The notes: generated by a model from the letters alone, not told the origin. A DNA stretch of 36,581 bases from Nitrospirillum amazonense (GCF_007828045.1 NZ_VITN01000037.1:1-36581), one strand, 5' to 3'. Shown: positions 25,728 to 34,231, numbered from the stretch's first letter. Made by a program: numbers and translations.

Positions 25728-26653
25728 GCCGCCCTCCATAACAATGGCAGGTCGATATCGAAGTACGCCAGCAGAGCGCCATGGGCGCCGCAGAACGCGT
25801 CGCGCTGCGCCTGGTCCGGCAGGCTTTCCATGGCGAAGGTCAGCCAACGGCGCCCCAACGTGCGGCACAGCCGGCGGTCGTCGGCATCGTCGCTGTGGCG
25901 GAAGCGCTCCAGGCTGGGCGGGATTTGCAACTGGCGCCAGTCCTGACACCGCCGGTGGGACAGGCTGTCCGGCAGGATCCGGTAACGGATCACCGGCTCA
26001 GCCAGCAGCCCCACCGGCGCCATGGCGCCACCGCTTTTGACGATGCCCTTGGCAACCCGGTACCAGAAGTCGATGTTCTCATTGACATGCCGGCCTTCCG
26101 CGAAGCGCTCTTCGCCGATGGCGCCACGCCGAACGGCCACGTTGCTGGCCCGCCCCATGAAAAAGTCCAGATGGCTGGCGCTGGCGGTCACTCGAGGCAA
26201 CCGATGCAACGCCCCTTCCAGCGGTACGACCTCGTCCCGCAAGGCGTCCATGTCCGGAAAATAATCACCGTGGGAGGGCGCATCGAACCCCAGAACCAGC
26301 AGTTCCAGGGCGTGGCCTTGCATGCAGCGCAGGATTTCGCTGCAACAGTCATCGCGCCAACGGTCATCAGCGTCCAGGAACGCCAGCACCGTGCCGGCCG
26401 CACGCTCCAGTCCGCGATTGCGTGCAGCGCTGGGACCGCCGTTGACAGGCAGGCGCAGCAATTCGGTGCGTGCGACGCCCCGCTGGGCCAGGCAACGCAG
26501 GCCGTTTTCCGCCCGCGCGGCGCCACCGTCGGTCGAGGCGTCGTCCACCACGATCACTTCGTGGGGCAAATGCGTTTGACGCGCCAGGGAGGCCAGGGCC
26601 TCTTCGATGTAATCTTCCTTGTTGTACAGCGGAATGACGACCGAAAGGCTCAT
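25724..26653 (-). CDS. GT2 glycosyltransferase (first in cluster)
   Basis: 309-aa family 2 glycosyltransferase with textbook motifs: SVVIPLYNKEDYIEEALASL (4-23), VIVVDDASTDGG (33-44), NGGPSAARNRGL (71-82) and DADD (94-97). The C-terminal 200 residues form the acceptor side. No TM helix. ATG 26653 overlaps the preceding ATP-grasp-like stop by 4 bp; the longer open frame upstream lies inside that gene. The cluster has two GT2 genes of different sequence, which suggests two different sugars or a disaccharide on one scaffold. Specificity is unknown. Confidence 0.9.
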   Translation of the reverse strand: MSLSVVIPLYNKEDYIEEALASLARQTHLPHEVIVVDDASTDGGAARAENGLRCLAQRGVARTELLRLPVNGGPSAARNRGLERAAGTVLAFLDADDRWRDDCCSEILRCMQGHALELLVLGFDAPSHGDYFPDMDALRDEVVPLEGALHRLPRVTASASHLDFFMGRASNVAVRRGAIGEERFAEGRHVNENIDFWYRVAKGIVKSGGAMAPVGLLAEPVIRYRILPDSLSHRRCQDWRQLQIPPSLERFRHSDDADDRRLCRTLGRRWLTFAMESLPDQAQRDAFCGAHGALLAYFDIDLPLLWRAA

Positions 26654-27825
26654 GGCACCGCCTCGCACCGATAGAGCTTGCCCCGCTGCTGATGCAGATT
26701 GATCACCGCGTCGTTCGAGCCGCGGAACATGCCATTGCCGTAGCACACGGCATCGCGGCACAGCAGCATGCCCACCATATGGATGGGGTCGGCGAAATCC
26801 GGATCCATGAAGTCCAGTTGTTCCAGATAGGGCTGGAACATGAGGTGGGGCCAATCGCGCCTCACCCGGTCAGCCCAATCCGCCTCGCCGCAGGCCGAGC
26901 GCACCAGCGCGCCGATGCCGCGCCCCCCGCTGCTTGGCTTGGCGATCCAATTCCCCTCTTGGCGCAGCAACCGTTCGGCGTCGTCTGGCGAGCGGGCGCA
27001 AACCGAGGCGATCAGGTGGGGGCGCAACCGCGCGTACAGATCCGCCGGCATCGCGTCGTGCATGATGGCCGCGTCGGACAAGACCGTCAGCACGCGCTTG
27101 TCATGCACCAGGATGACGGTGCGCACGTCGTTGAAATAGGCGCCACGGGCGATGAGATGGGCCAGGACGTCAGGCGCCAGCATCGGCAACTCGTTCCGGT
27201 CCAGTTGCAGGATCAGATGATCCAGCCTGCGTCCCTGGGCGTGCAGCGCCCCCGCACGCACGCTCACGTCCCCTGGCCGCACGGCGACAAAGCCGACGCC
27301 GGCATGACCCAGATGCTCTGACAAGCAATCGATCTCGCCACTGGGTTCCTGGGCATGCACCAGCGCCACGGTGTTTCCCGGTTCATAGGGTGCGCACAGG
27401 TCGTCCCAAAAATCCGCCTGTCCCCGCGACCAGGCGCGGCTGACCATCCAGCCGTTCAGCGGATAGCGCGCACCGATCTCACAGATGCGCGCCGTTCCGT
27501 CCCGGTCCAGGATGAAATCGGGCCGATACCAGCCCACGCGATAGGGCGTGGGCGCGGCCAGCCGCAGGATGTTTTCCAAATCGGACGGAAGGGAATAGAT
27601 GGCCCGGATGCGGGCATCGAGAAAATACCGCCGCACCACGGCCCGCAAGGCCACGTCGAGCAGGCCGGCCAGCGTGCGCATCTGGTCCCGGTACGCCCCC
27701 GGAAGCGCGACCACGCGGTCGGAGCAAACCTCTCCATGGCGCAATCCGCCGACCATGGGGAGCGGCGCCTTCACCCCAACGGCGCCGCTCGTCTCGACCA
27801 GGATCGGGCGCCGGCCGTCATTCAT
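26650..27825 (-). CDS. Circularly permuted ATP-grasp-like protein
   Basis: 391 aa. The block WYRPDFILDRDG...ICEIGARYPLNGW (99-126) looks like the metal-binding end of an ATP-grasp fold, yet it precedes the nucleotide-binding block NWIAKPSSGGRGIG (292-305). That order is seen in circularly permuted ATP-grasp families such as glutathionylspermidine-synthetase-like proteins. A C-terminal segment FQPYLEQLDFMD may be the hinge. Role as amide ligase is inferred. It overlaps the upstream helical-protein gene by 8 bp and the downstream GT2 by 4 bp. I do not recognise a named family with full confidence. Confidence 0.6.
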   Translation of the reverse strand: MNDGRRPILVETSGAVGVKAPLPMVGGLRHGEVCSDRVVALPGAYRDQMRTLAGLLDVALRAVVRRYFLDARIRAIYSLPSDLENILRLAAPTPYRVGWYRPDFILDRDGTARICEIGARYPLNGWMVSRAWSRGQADFWDDLCAPYEPGNTVALVHAQEPSGEIDCLSEHLGHAGVGFVAVRPGDVSVRAGALHAQGRRLDHLILQLDRNELPMLAPDVLAHLIARGAYFNDVRTVILVHDKRVLTVLSDAAIMHDAMPADLYARLRPHLIASVCARSPDDAERLLRQEGNWIAKPSSGGRGIGALVRSACGEADWADRVRRDWPHLMFQPYLEQLDFMDPDFADPIHMVGMLLCRDAVCYGNGMFRGSNDAVINLHQQRGKLYRCEAVP

Positions 27826-28621
27826 GGCCGGGGAACAGAGCCCGCAGGACGTCCGCCTTCTTTTTCAGGTACTGGCCCGCGATCCCGCGTAGATCATAGG
27901 CATCCCAATCGACCTCGACCGCCCGCGCATAGTTGGTCAGAGCATTCACCGCGTGGAAGAAATGGTTCTTCTCGGTGCCACCACAATGCACGGTGATCCA
28001 GCGCAACGGGCGGGCGGTGTCTTCTGCCGTGTAATGGAAATGCTCAAGCAGCCATTGCTTGAACAGGGGCAGGATGAACTCGACCTCACCATGCGTGTAG
28101 ATCTCGTGCACCAACGTGGTCAGCAGGCCCAGCGCGATGTCGGGTTCGCGCAAGGACATGTGGTCCTTCCACGTCTTGAAATCGGCGGCGTTCCGGTCGA
28201 TGTAGCGGGTCTGCAGCCAAGCGTCATCGCCGACGATGTCGGACGCCATGATGTGGAACATCTTTGAATGCAGGATCTTGTGCGTCACCGCCAAGTCTTC
28301 GTCGATGATGCGATGCAGGGAAACCAGAGCCTGCACCAGGGATTGCGGGTCCAGCACCGGTTCGCCGCGGTGCAGCTTCAAGGTCAGGCGGTTGCTGATG
28401 CCGGCCACGGTCATGGCGCTGTTGTTGGTCTGGCCCCAGCTGGCGAAGAACCGACGCAGGGTTTCGCCGTCATGCCGCCGCGAGGTCAGGTCGCGGAAGC
28501 CATTCTCGATGGCGGCGAACTCCGGCGTCTGGCTTGCGAAAGCCCTTAGCAGCGGTCCGCGAAACGGTCCATCGGGCATGGTCCGCAACACAGGCAAAAT
28601 ATGATCGCTTAATCTTTCCAT
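27818..28621 (-). CDS. Helical protein, possible heme-oxygenase-like diiron enzyme
   Basis: 267 aa, predicted almost wholly alpha-helical, soluble, first gene of the operon. Clusters of possible metal ligands stand on helices: IIDEDLAVTHKILH (105-118; Glu108, His114, His118), VHEIYTHGE (171-179; His172, Glu173, His177, Glu179) and VHCGGTEKNHFFH (211-223; His212, Glu217, His220, His223). The spacing Glu-x9-His and His-x4-Glu-x2-His recalls heme-oxygenase-like diiron oxidases (SznF/UndA type) or TenA-like helical bundles. Function is therefore inference. ATG 28621 has GGGGG seven bases upstream; the longer frame to 28651 lacks a ribosome site. The 3' end overlaps the ATP-grasp-like gene by 8 bp. 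Confidence 0.6.
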   Translation of the reverse strand: MERLSDHILPVLRTMPDGPFRGPLLRAFASQTPEFAAIENGFRDLTSRRHDGETLRRFFASWGQTNNSAMTVAGISNRLTLKLHRGEPVLDPQSLVQALVSLHRIIDEDLAVTHKILHSKMFHIMASDIVGDDAWLQTRYIDRNAADFKTWKDHMSLREPDIALGLLTTLVHEIYTHGEVEFILPLFKQWLLEHFHYTAEDTARPLRWITVHCGGTEKNHFFHAVNALTNYARAVEVDWDAYDLRGIAGQYLKKKADVLRALFPGHE

Positions 28622-28688
28622 GTGAAAGCCCCCAAGAATGACTATGATCACGGCGCGGTTGGCGATTTATTTGAAATATTCGGATATT

Positions 28689-28728
28689 TATTGTTGATTG
28701 TTATCAACAATATGGTTTGATGTTTCAA
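28689..28728 (-). promoter_or_regulatory. Promoter and overlapping palindrome of the six-gene cluster
   Basis: A perfect 10-bp inverted repeat, TATTGTTGAT (28689-28698) and ATCAACAATA (28703-28712), with a 4-nt spacer, lies 68-91 bp upstream of the first gene. On the minus strand TTGAAA (28728-28723) and GATAAC (28705-28700) are 17 nt apart and could be -35 and -10 boxes; the palindrome covers the -10 box. This is a strong arrangement for repression. The surrounding 28650-28790 region is much AT-richer than the genes. Assignment is by eye. Confidence 0.5.
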
Positions 28729-29094
28729 TATTATTAACACGCTCGCCATTGATACAATAAACCATGGGGTGATTTTATAAATGCTACTGAGTGCGTACCG
28801 TTGGCGCCCTCTCAAACCGCCATTCTACTGGGTCAGGCGCCCTCCCCTGGTCGTGAACAGACGCCAAAAGGGAAGCCCTCGATAGAGTGCGATGCCGCCA
28901 CCTTGGGGGGGCGGCCCCGGCCCCCACCGGCGCCACCCATTCGGCGTTGGGCACCCGCGCGGCGGACATTAGGGGCCGTAAACAATCAGCGAGGCGAGGG
29001 CATGGACGAAGTCGGCTGAAACGCACTCCGGCGTCTTAGCCGCTGAACCGCCCCCCACGCAGCTGGTGAATGAATCATGTTGTGTGGATGAACA
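28729..29094. other. Intergenic stretch without a supported gene
   Basis: Between the cluster promoter and the UPF0149 remnant I find no gene. Open frames at 28801-29019 (plus) and 28784-29026 (minus) have no ribosome site, no recognisable motif and an Arg/Pro-rich composition typical of chance frames in GC-rich DNA. The region may hold decayed sequence, since it adjoins a pseudogene. Confidence 0.5.
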
Positions 29095-29283
29095 TCAACC
29101 TGGGCCGATGGCGATCCCCGTGAGGAAACCGTCGAGGCCGGACAGCATCATGGCCTCGGGCGGCGGATTGGATGACGCAGGGATACGCTCGCTCAAGCTA
29201 TCCCCCGTGTTTTGTTCGAAGTCGACAGGGCCGGGGACGGGATCCGGGCTGGTGAACAGCGCATCCGCGTCCTCGACGACCGC
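29095..29283 (-). pseudogene. UPF0149/YecA-like protein, N-terminal remnant
   Basis: The open stretch has no start codon; its end reads EAMMLSGLDGFLTGIAIGPG then stop. This matches the conserved N-terminal signature of UPF0149 (YgfB/YecA) proteins, LSELDGFLTGIAVGPE. The rest of the expected domain (about 150 aa or more, plus any SEC-C metal-binding tail) is absent; sequence identity ends at the stop. It lies between two unrelated loci, consistent with a deletion or rearrangement junction. Confidence 0.55.
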
Positions 29284-29351
29284 TCACGCACAGGACAGTG
29301 CCCAGAGCAGAACACCTATATTCCGGCGCGTGATGGGGACCCCACGCTCGA

Positions 29352-30113
29352 TTATTGAAGATTGACGAAGGCGCCGCCGTCCACCAGCAGCGCGGCGCCC
29401 GTGACGTAACGCGCCATGTCGCTGGCCAGAAAGACGATGGGGCCGGCCAAATCCTCCGGCACGCCCAGGCGGCCCAGCGGAATGCGCGCGGCCATGCGGG
29501 CGCGCTTCTCCGGATCACCCAGGTCGTCCTTGTTGATGGCGGTCTGGATGGTGCCGGGCAGAACGGAATTGCAGCGGATGCCGTGGCGACCGAGCGCGAT
29601 GGCGCAGGACTGCATCAGCGAATGCACGCCCGCCTTGGTGGGAGTGTAGTGGGTCTGATACTCACCCCCGACCAGCGCGCTGATGGAGCTGACGGCGACG
29701 ATGGCCCCACCCCGCCCCTGTTCCACCATGCGCTGGGCCGCGGCCTGCACCATGAAGTAGGCCCCGTGCAGGTTGACGCGCATGGTGCGTTCCAGCACCG
29801 CCACCGGCATGTCCAGAAAGGCGTGGAAGGGACAGATGCCGGCGTTGCTGACGAAGACATCGATGCCCCCGAACGCCGCCACCGCCGCCTGGATGAAGGC
29901 GGGAGCCGCTTCCGGATCGGCCACGTCGGAGCGCACGGCGATGGCGCGGCGGCCCAGTGCGGTGATGGCGGCCACCACCTCCGCCGCCTCTCCCTCCTCC
30001 CCCAGGTAATTGATGGCGACATCGGCGCCGGCGCGGGCGCAGTCGATGGCGGCGGCCCGTCCGATCCCCTGCGACCCGCCGGTGATCAGGACCGTCTTCC
30101 CTTGAAGCAGCAT
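29352..30113 (-). CDS. L-rhamnose 1-dehydrogenase (SDR family)
   Basis: 253-aa classical short-chain dehydrogenase. NAD(P)-binding TGGSQGIG (11-18), NAG (90-92), catalytic Ser143, Tyr156 and Lys160 (YTPTK). The stretch SNAGICPFHAFLDMP and LPGTIQTAINKDDL resemble known L-rhamnose 1-dehydrogenases of the non-phosphorylating pathway, which oxidise L-rhamnose to L-rhamnono-lactone. The presence of L-rhamnonate dehydratase 6 kb away supports this. It is 57 bp downstream of the IclR-type gene's ATG-proximal neighbour on the same strand (36 bp between the regulator stop at 30150 and this start) and is transcribed away from it, so the order is regulator then dehydrogenase. A related sugar dehydrogenase is the alternative. 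Confidence 0.82.
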   Translation of the reverse strand: MLLQGKTVLITGGSQGIGRAAAIDCARAGADVAINYLGEEGEAAEVVAAITALGRRAIAVRSDVADPEAAPAFIQAAVAAFGGIDVFVSNAGICPFHAFLDMPVAVLERTMRVNLHGAYFMVQAAAQRMVEQGRGGAIVAVSSISALVGGEYQTHYTPTKAGVHSLMQSCAIALGRHGIRCNSVLPGTIQTAINKDDLGDPEKRARMAARIPLGRLGVPEDLAGPIVFLASDMARYVTGAALLVDGGAFVNLQ

Positions 30114-30149
30114 GGCTTTTCCTTCTCTGGGCGTGAAGCCGCTCTGGGT

Positions 30150-30971
30150 CTAGGCCTTGGCCTTACGCGGCCGGCGCTGGCCCACCCGCTCGCTCCACCC
30201 CAATTCGCGGCTGATATCCTGCGCCACGCCCATGACCTGGGCGGTCAGCCCTTCCATGCGGGCATCGCTCATGTATTGGGCGGCGCTGGAGACGCTGATG
30301 GCGGCCACGATCTCGCCACCCGCCCCCCGAATGGGGGCGGCGACGCAGCGGATCTGGTCCTCGTTCTCCTCCAGATCGAAGGCGTAGCCCTTGCCGGCAT
30401 AGGCGCGCATGCGCTCCAGCCAGATGGCCAAGCCGACGCTGGAGCCTTGCGCCTCGTAGAATTCGCGCCAGGCGGCCTCGTCGTGGTCCAGGATCAAGGC
30501 CTTGCCCAAGCCCGTGGAAGCGATGGGGTGGCGTTCGCCCACGCGCGACCCGATCACAACCCGGCGCCGGCCCGGCACCTTGTCCAGGTACAGCGCCTGG
30601 AAGCCGTCCAGGATGCCCAGGTGGACCGTATCCTCCGTCGCGGCCGCCAAGCTTTCCAGGTGGGGCCGCGCCAGGCTGGGCAGGTGCATCTGCTGCTGGG
30701 CCAGCCAGCCCAGCTCCAGCAGCTTGGGCCCCAGGCTGTAGCCACCGCGCGCCACGAAGGTGAGGTAACCCCGCTCCACCAGGGCGGAAGCCAGGCGATG
30801 GGTGGTGGACTTGGTCAGGCCCAGGCGCTCGGACAACGCCGGCAGGGCGATGCTCCCCTCCGCCACCACGTCAATGACGTCCAGCCCACGGAACAGGGTT
30901 TGGCTGCCGGACGGCGCTCCCTTGATCTCGTCATCGGGGTCCATGTCACTGGATTTCCTAGATTGTGCCAT
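30150..30971 (-). CDS. IclR-family transcriptional regulator
   Basis: 273 aa. N-terminal winged helix-turn-helix (about residues 22-85: FRGLDVIDVVAEG, then LSERLGLTKSTTHRLASALV) and C-terminal IclR effector domain with GERHPIASTGLGKALIL and CVAAPIRGAGGEIVAAISVS. ATG 30971 is preferred, with GGAAC upstream; TTG 31010 would add 13 residues of no conserved character. It is located between the rhamnose dehydrogenase and the TonB receptor and likely controls both directions in response to rhamnose or a catabolite. TTCCA and TGGAA half-sites flank 30980-31000 just upstream of its start and may be an operator. Confidence 0.88.
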   Translation of the reverse strand: MAQSRKSSDMDPDDEIKGAPSGSQTLFRGLDVIDVVAEGSIALPALSERLGLTKSTTHRLASALVERGYLTFVARGGYSLGPKLLELGWLAQQQMHLPSLARPHLESLAAATEDTVHLGILDGFQALYLDKVPGRRRVVIGSRVGERHPIASTGLGKALILDHDEAAWREFYEAQGSSVGLAIWLERMRAYAGKGYAFDLEENEDQIRCVAAPIRGAGGEIVAAISVSSAAQYMSDARMEGLTAQVMGVAQDISRELGWSERVGQRRPRKAKA

Positions 30972-31274
30972 ATTAACGGTTCCAGTATCGCATAATGGAA
31001 TTTTTTTCAAGTCCTGGCCCTAACGGTGGACAGGCTGGCCCCCAATTCCAGATTCATCCCGAAATCTGAAACCCATCTCCACTACTCACGGTCGCATGTC
31101 GCGCCTAGCATAGGCGGGAAAGGTACCTGCGACATCACAAAAATTGAGGAAGCCGCATCACGATGGCCGACGCCAAGCTATCCATCGTCGGGTCATGACG
31201 TTCCCTACCCGGCCCCACCCGTGAGACTGATGGGCGTTAATTTCATATTCTGGTTATAGACCGCACAATATGGT

Positions 31275-31363
31275 TTGACTCCCCTTGCCGGTGGCGATAG
31301 CATTCCGGCACATAAGAGATCAGACAGGGACAAAACGCTTAAGAGCCTCAAGGACTTGAGGCT
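31275..31363 (+). promoter_or_regulatory. Promoter candidate and palindrome upstream of the TonB receptor
   Basis: TTGACT (31275-31280) and TAGCAT (31298-31303), separated by 17 nt, form a sigma70-like promoter. A 9-bp perfect inverted repeat with a 2-nt spacer, AGCCTCAAG (31344-31352) and CTTGAGGCT (31355-31363), lies about 40 bp downstream in the presumed leader. It may be an operator or mRNA stem. The rest of the 540-bp gap back to the IclR gene holds no gene; a weaker repeat, ACGATGG/CCATCGT (31160-31188), is also present. Confidence 0.45.
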
Positions 31364-31513
31364 TTCGGCGCGTGCCGGCCACGCGCACGGCATCCCACAT
31401 CACCACTATGCGGGTGGCAACCCGACCGGCGTTCCCCACAGGGGAGTCCGGAGAGGGACCGCCTGCCCCGCCTCGACGCAAACGACAACGAAAATACAAA
31501 GGGAGAAGCTCAA

Positions 31514-34231
31514 ATGGGACATCGCTGTCACCCCCCGTGCCGATATGTCACCGTCACGCCCTTGGCCACGGCGCTGGCCCTGCTGCTGGGCACCGCCAGC
31601 GTCCCGGCACTGGCCCAGGTGGCCCCCGCGACCGCCCAGGGCGGGACCGCGGCCGACACGGGCGAGCCGCTTGAGGAAATCATCGTCACCGGCACCAGCA
31701 TCCGTGGCATCCAGGCCCCCTCCTCCGCCGTCAGCACGGTGACGCGCGACGACATCGTGGCCACGGGATCGACCACGGCGACGGAACTGCTGCGCTCCCT
31801 TCCGCAGGTGGGCAACTTCAATTCCACCGGCAGCAACACCGGCTTCGGCCAAGCCAACTTCGTCGACCAGCCCGCCATCCACGGCGTGGGCGTGGGCAAC
31901 GGCGGCGGCGGCCTGACCCTGGTGCTGTTCGACGGCCTGCGCCTGCCGGGCGCCGGCATCAACCAGACGGCCCCCGACCCGTCGGCCATCCCCGTTTCCG
32001 CCTTGGAACGGGTGGAGGTCATCGCCGATGGCGCCTCCTCCATCTATGGTTCCGACGCCGTCGCCGGCGTCATCAACTTCATTCCCCGCCGCAACTACGA
32101 CGGGGCGGAGACCCACCTGCAGGCGGGCTTCGGCAATTCCTACGACACGCAGAACTTCAGCCAGCTGTTCGGCAAGACGTGGGATGGCGGTTCCATCCTG
32201 CTGGACTATGAGCATTCCGGGAATTCGGAGCTGAAGCCCAGCAGCCGCTCTTACATGTCGGACAACGCCACCTCCAAGGGCTGGGGCGACAACCGGGTGC
32301 AGAACTGCCCCGTCGCCAACATCACGGCCGGCGGCGTCACCTATGGCCTGACGGCCACCGGCGCCTTGAAGGCGGGCCAGCCCAACAAGTGCGAGGGCCG
32401 GCTGGATGACGACCTCTACCCCGACCAGCACCGCGACCAGGGCCTGATCTCCATCCGCCAGGCCATCACCGACGGCATCGAGCTGTTCGCCAACGAGATC
32501 TACAGCCGGCGCGTCATGACCACGCGCATGAGCTCAACCTCCGCCCAGGCCTCGCCCAACAACAGCGGCTTCTCCGTCACCGTGCCCGGCAGCAGCCCCT
32601 ATTATGTCCCCGTGCCCGGCCTGGGCGGTGGGGATGAGACGGTCACCTATTACCCCGGCGGCTCCTTCCTGAACCACACCACCACCAGCACCCAGGTGGC
32701 CAACGTCGGCGCCGACATCGACCTGACCCACGGCTGGCAGGGCAAGGTGGTGGGCAACTTCGGGTTCGAGCGCGACGACGTGCGCCAGAACGGCCTGAAC
32801 CAGACCCTGGCCACCGACCTGGCCGCCGCCGGCACCCTGAACCCCACCGGCATCGGCGCCGCCAACAGCCCCGCCGTGACCAGCGCCCTGCGCGACTACC
32901 AGACCCGCTACAGTGGCGAGCAGTTCCTGGAGGAGGGCCTGTTCAAGGCGGACGGCCCCCTGTTCGACCTGCCCGGCGGCACCATCAAGGCGGCCGTGGG
33001 CGCCGACATCCGGCATGAGCGCTTCGCCGCCAGCAACAGCGTGGGCCCGACCAATCCCGCCAGCTGGCTGACCGCCAGCGAGGCCGCCGTCTCCTCCTTC
33101 TCCTCCATCGGGGAACGGGACGTGAAGTCGGTGTTCGGCGAGCTGTCGGTGCCCATCGTGGGCGACGGCAACGCCGTGCCCGGCATCCGCGCCGTCAACC
33201 TGTCGCTGGCCACCCGCTACGACAGCTACAGCGACGTGGGCGACACCACCAACCCCAAGGTGGGCCTGACCTACACCCCCTTCGACGGCCTGACCCTGCG
33301 CGGCAGCTTCGGTTCCAGCTTCCACGCGCCCAGCCTGGCGGATGCCGGCACCGCCATCGACACCCGCGCCATCCGCTTCAGCGACTTCGTCAGCTTCGAT
33401 CCCAACAAGTATTCGATCATCCTGGCGGGCGGCAACAAGCTGAAGCCGGAAACGGCGGACACCTATTCCGCCGGCTTTGACTACAAGCCCAAGGAACTGC
33501 CGGGCCTGAAGGTCAGTTCCAGCTATTTCCGCATCGACTACTACAACGTCATCACCTTCCCCACCTTCAATCCCGTCACCCAGCCGCAGAACCCGGTCTA
33601 TGACGCCTATCGCCTCTACAATCCGACGCTGGCCCAAGCCCAGGCGCTGACCAACGGCTTCCGCCACGACGGCAACTTCGACCTGTCGGCGCAGCTGCCC
33701 ACCGCCATCTACGACCTGCGGCGCCAGAACTTCGCCGACGAGTTCATTCAGGGCATCGACTTCGACATCAGCTATGGCTGGGACGCCGGCCGGGTGGGCG
33801 CCTTCACGGCCGGGCTTGCCGGCACTTGGCTGTGGCAGTTCGACCAGAAGGTGAAGGGCGCCACGTCCATCAACACCCTGCTGAACACCGACTACGCCAT
33901 CGACTTCAAGGCCCGCGCCAGCCTGATGTGGACCTTGGACGCCTACACCGCCGGTGTCTTCGTGAACTACACCAACGGCTACAGCAACGCGAGCACGGGC
34001 GGCCTGGGTGTCCAGAAGGTGGACAGCTTCACCACCGCCGACCTGCACCTGGCCTGGAACGTCCCCGGCCAGGGCATGATGGGCGGCATCCAGGCGACGC
34101 TGGACATCAACAACGTCTTCGATACCGACCCGCCCTATTACTACAACACCAACGGCATCTCCGGTGTCGACCTGACCGCCGCGTCCCCGCTGGGCCGCGT
34201 CATCTCCATCGGCCTGACCAAGAAGTGGTGA
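31514..34231 (+). CDS. TonB-dependent outer-membrane receptor
   Basis: 905 aa. Signal peptide (about residues 1-35, ending VPALAQ), then the plug domain (EEIIVTGTSIRG near 54-65; later ALERVEVIADGASSIYGSDA and AGVINFI) and the 22-stranded barrel, ending in the aromatic residue W (GLTKKW), as required for barrel assembly. ATG 31514 has AAGGGAGAAG upstream. The barrel has SYMSDNATSKGW and many Asn/Thr/Gly loops, like the receptors of plant-polysaccharide use loci in Sphingomonadales and Caulobacter. Position beside a rhamnosidase and rhamnose genes suggests import of rhamnose-containing oligosaccharides or glycosides. The substrate is inferred. Confidence 0.93.
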   Translation: MGHRCHPPCRYVTVTPLATALALLLGTASVPALAQVAPATAQGGTAADTGEPLEEIIVTGTSIRGIQAPSSAVSTVTRDDIVATGSTTATELLRSLPQVGNFNSTGSNTGFGQANFVDQPAIHGVGVGNGGGGLTLVLFDGLRLPGAGINQTAPDPSAIPVSALERVEVIADGASSIYGSDAVAGVINFIPRRNYDGAETHLQAGFGNSYDTQNFSQLFGKTWDGGSILLDYEHSGNSELKPSSRSYMSDNATSKGWGDNRVQNCPVANITAGGVTYGLTATGALKAGQPNKCEGRLDDDLYPDQHRDQGLISIRQAITDGIELFANEIYSRRVMTTRMSSTSAQASPNNSGFSVTVPGSSPYYVPVPGLGGGDETVTYYPGGSFLNHTTTSTQVANVGADIDLTHGWQGKVVGNFGFERDDVRQNGLNQTLATDLAAAGTLNPTGIGAANSPAVTSALRDYQTRYSGEQFLEEGLFKADGPLFDLPGGTIKAAVGADIRHERFAASNSVGPTNPASWLTASEAAVSSFSSIGERDVKSVFGELSVPIVGDGNAVPGIRAVNLSLATRYDSYSDVGDTTNPKVGLTYTPFDGLTLRGSFGSSFHAPSLADAGTAIDTRAIRFSDFVSFDPNKYSIILAGGNKLKPETADTYSAGFDYKPKELPGLKVSSSYFRIDYYNVITFPTFNPVTQPQNPVYDAYRLYNPTLAQAQALTNGFRHDGNFDLSAQLPTAIYDLRRQNFADEFIQGIDFDISYGWDAGRVGAFTAGLAGTWLWQFDQKVKGATSINTLLNTDYAIDFKARASLMWTLDAYTAGVFVNYTNGYSNASTGGLGVQKVDSFTTADLHLAWNVPGQGMMGGIQATLDINNVFDTDPPYYYNTNGISGVDLTAASPLGRVISIGLTKKW

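Noticed and set aside
28784-29026. Possible small genes on either strand downstream of the cluster promoter
   Set aside because: No ribosome site, no motif, and chance-like composition.
31026-31259. 77-aa plus-strand frame upstream of the TonB receptor
   Set aside because: No ribosome site or recognisable domain, and it lies in a region with promoter-like elements.
32534-34048. 504-aa minus-strand open frame in the TonB receptor gene
   Set aside because: Shadow of a clear receptor barrel; Val/Gly/Gln-rich without known domains.
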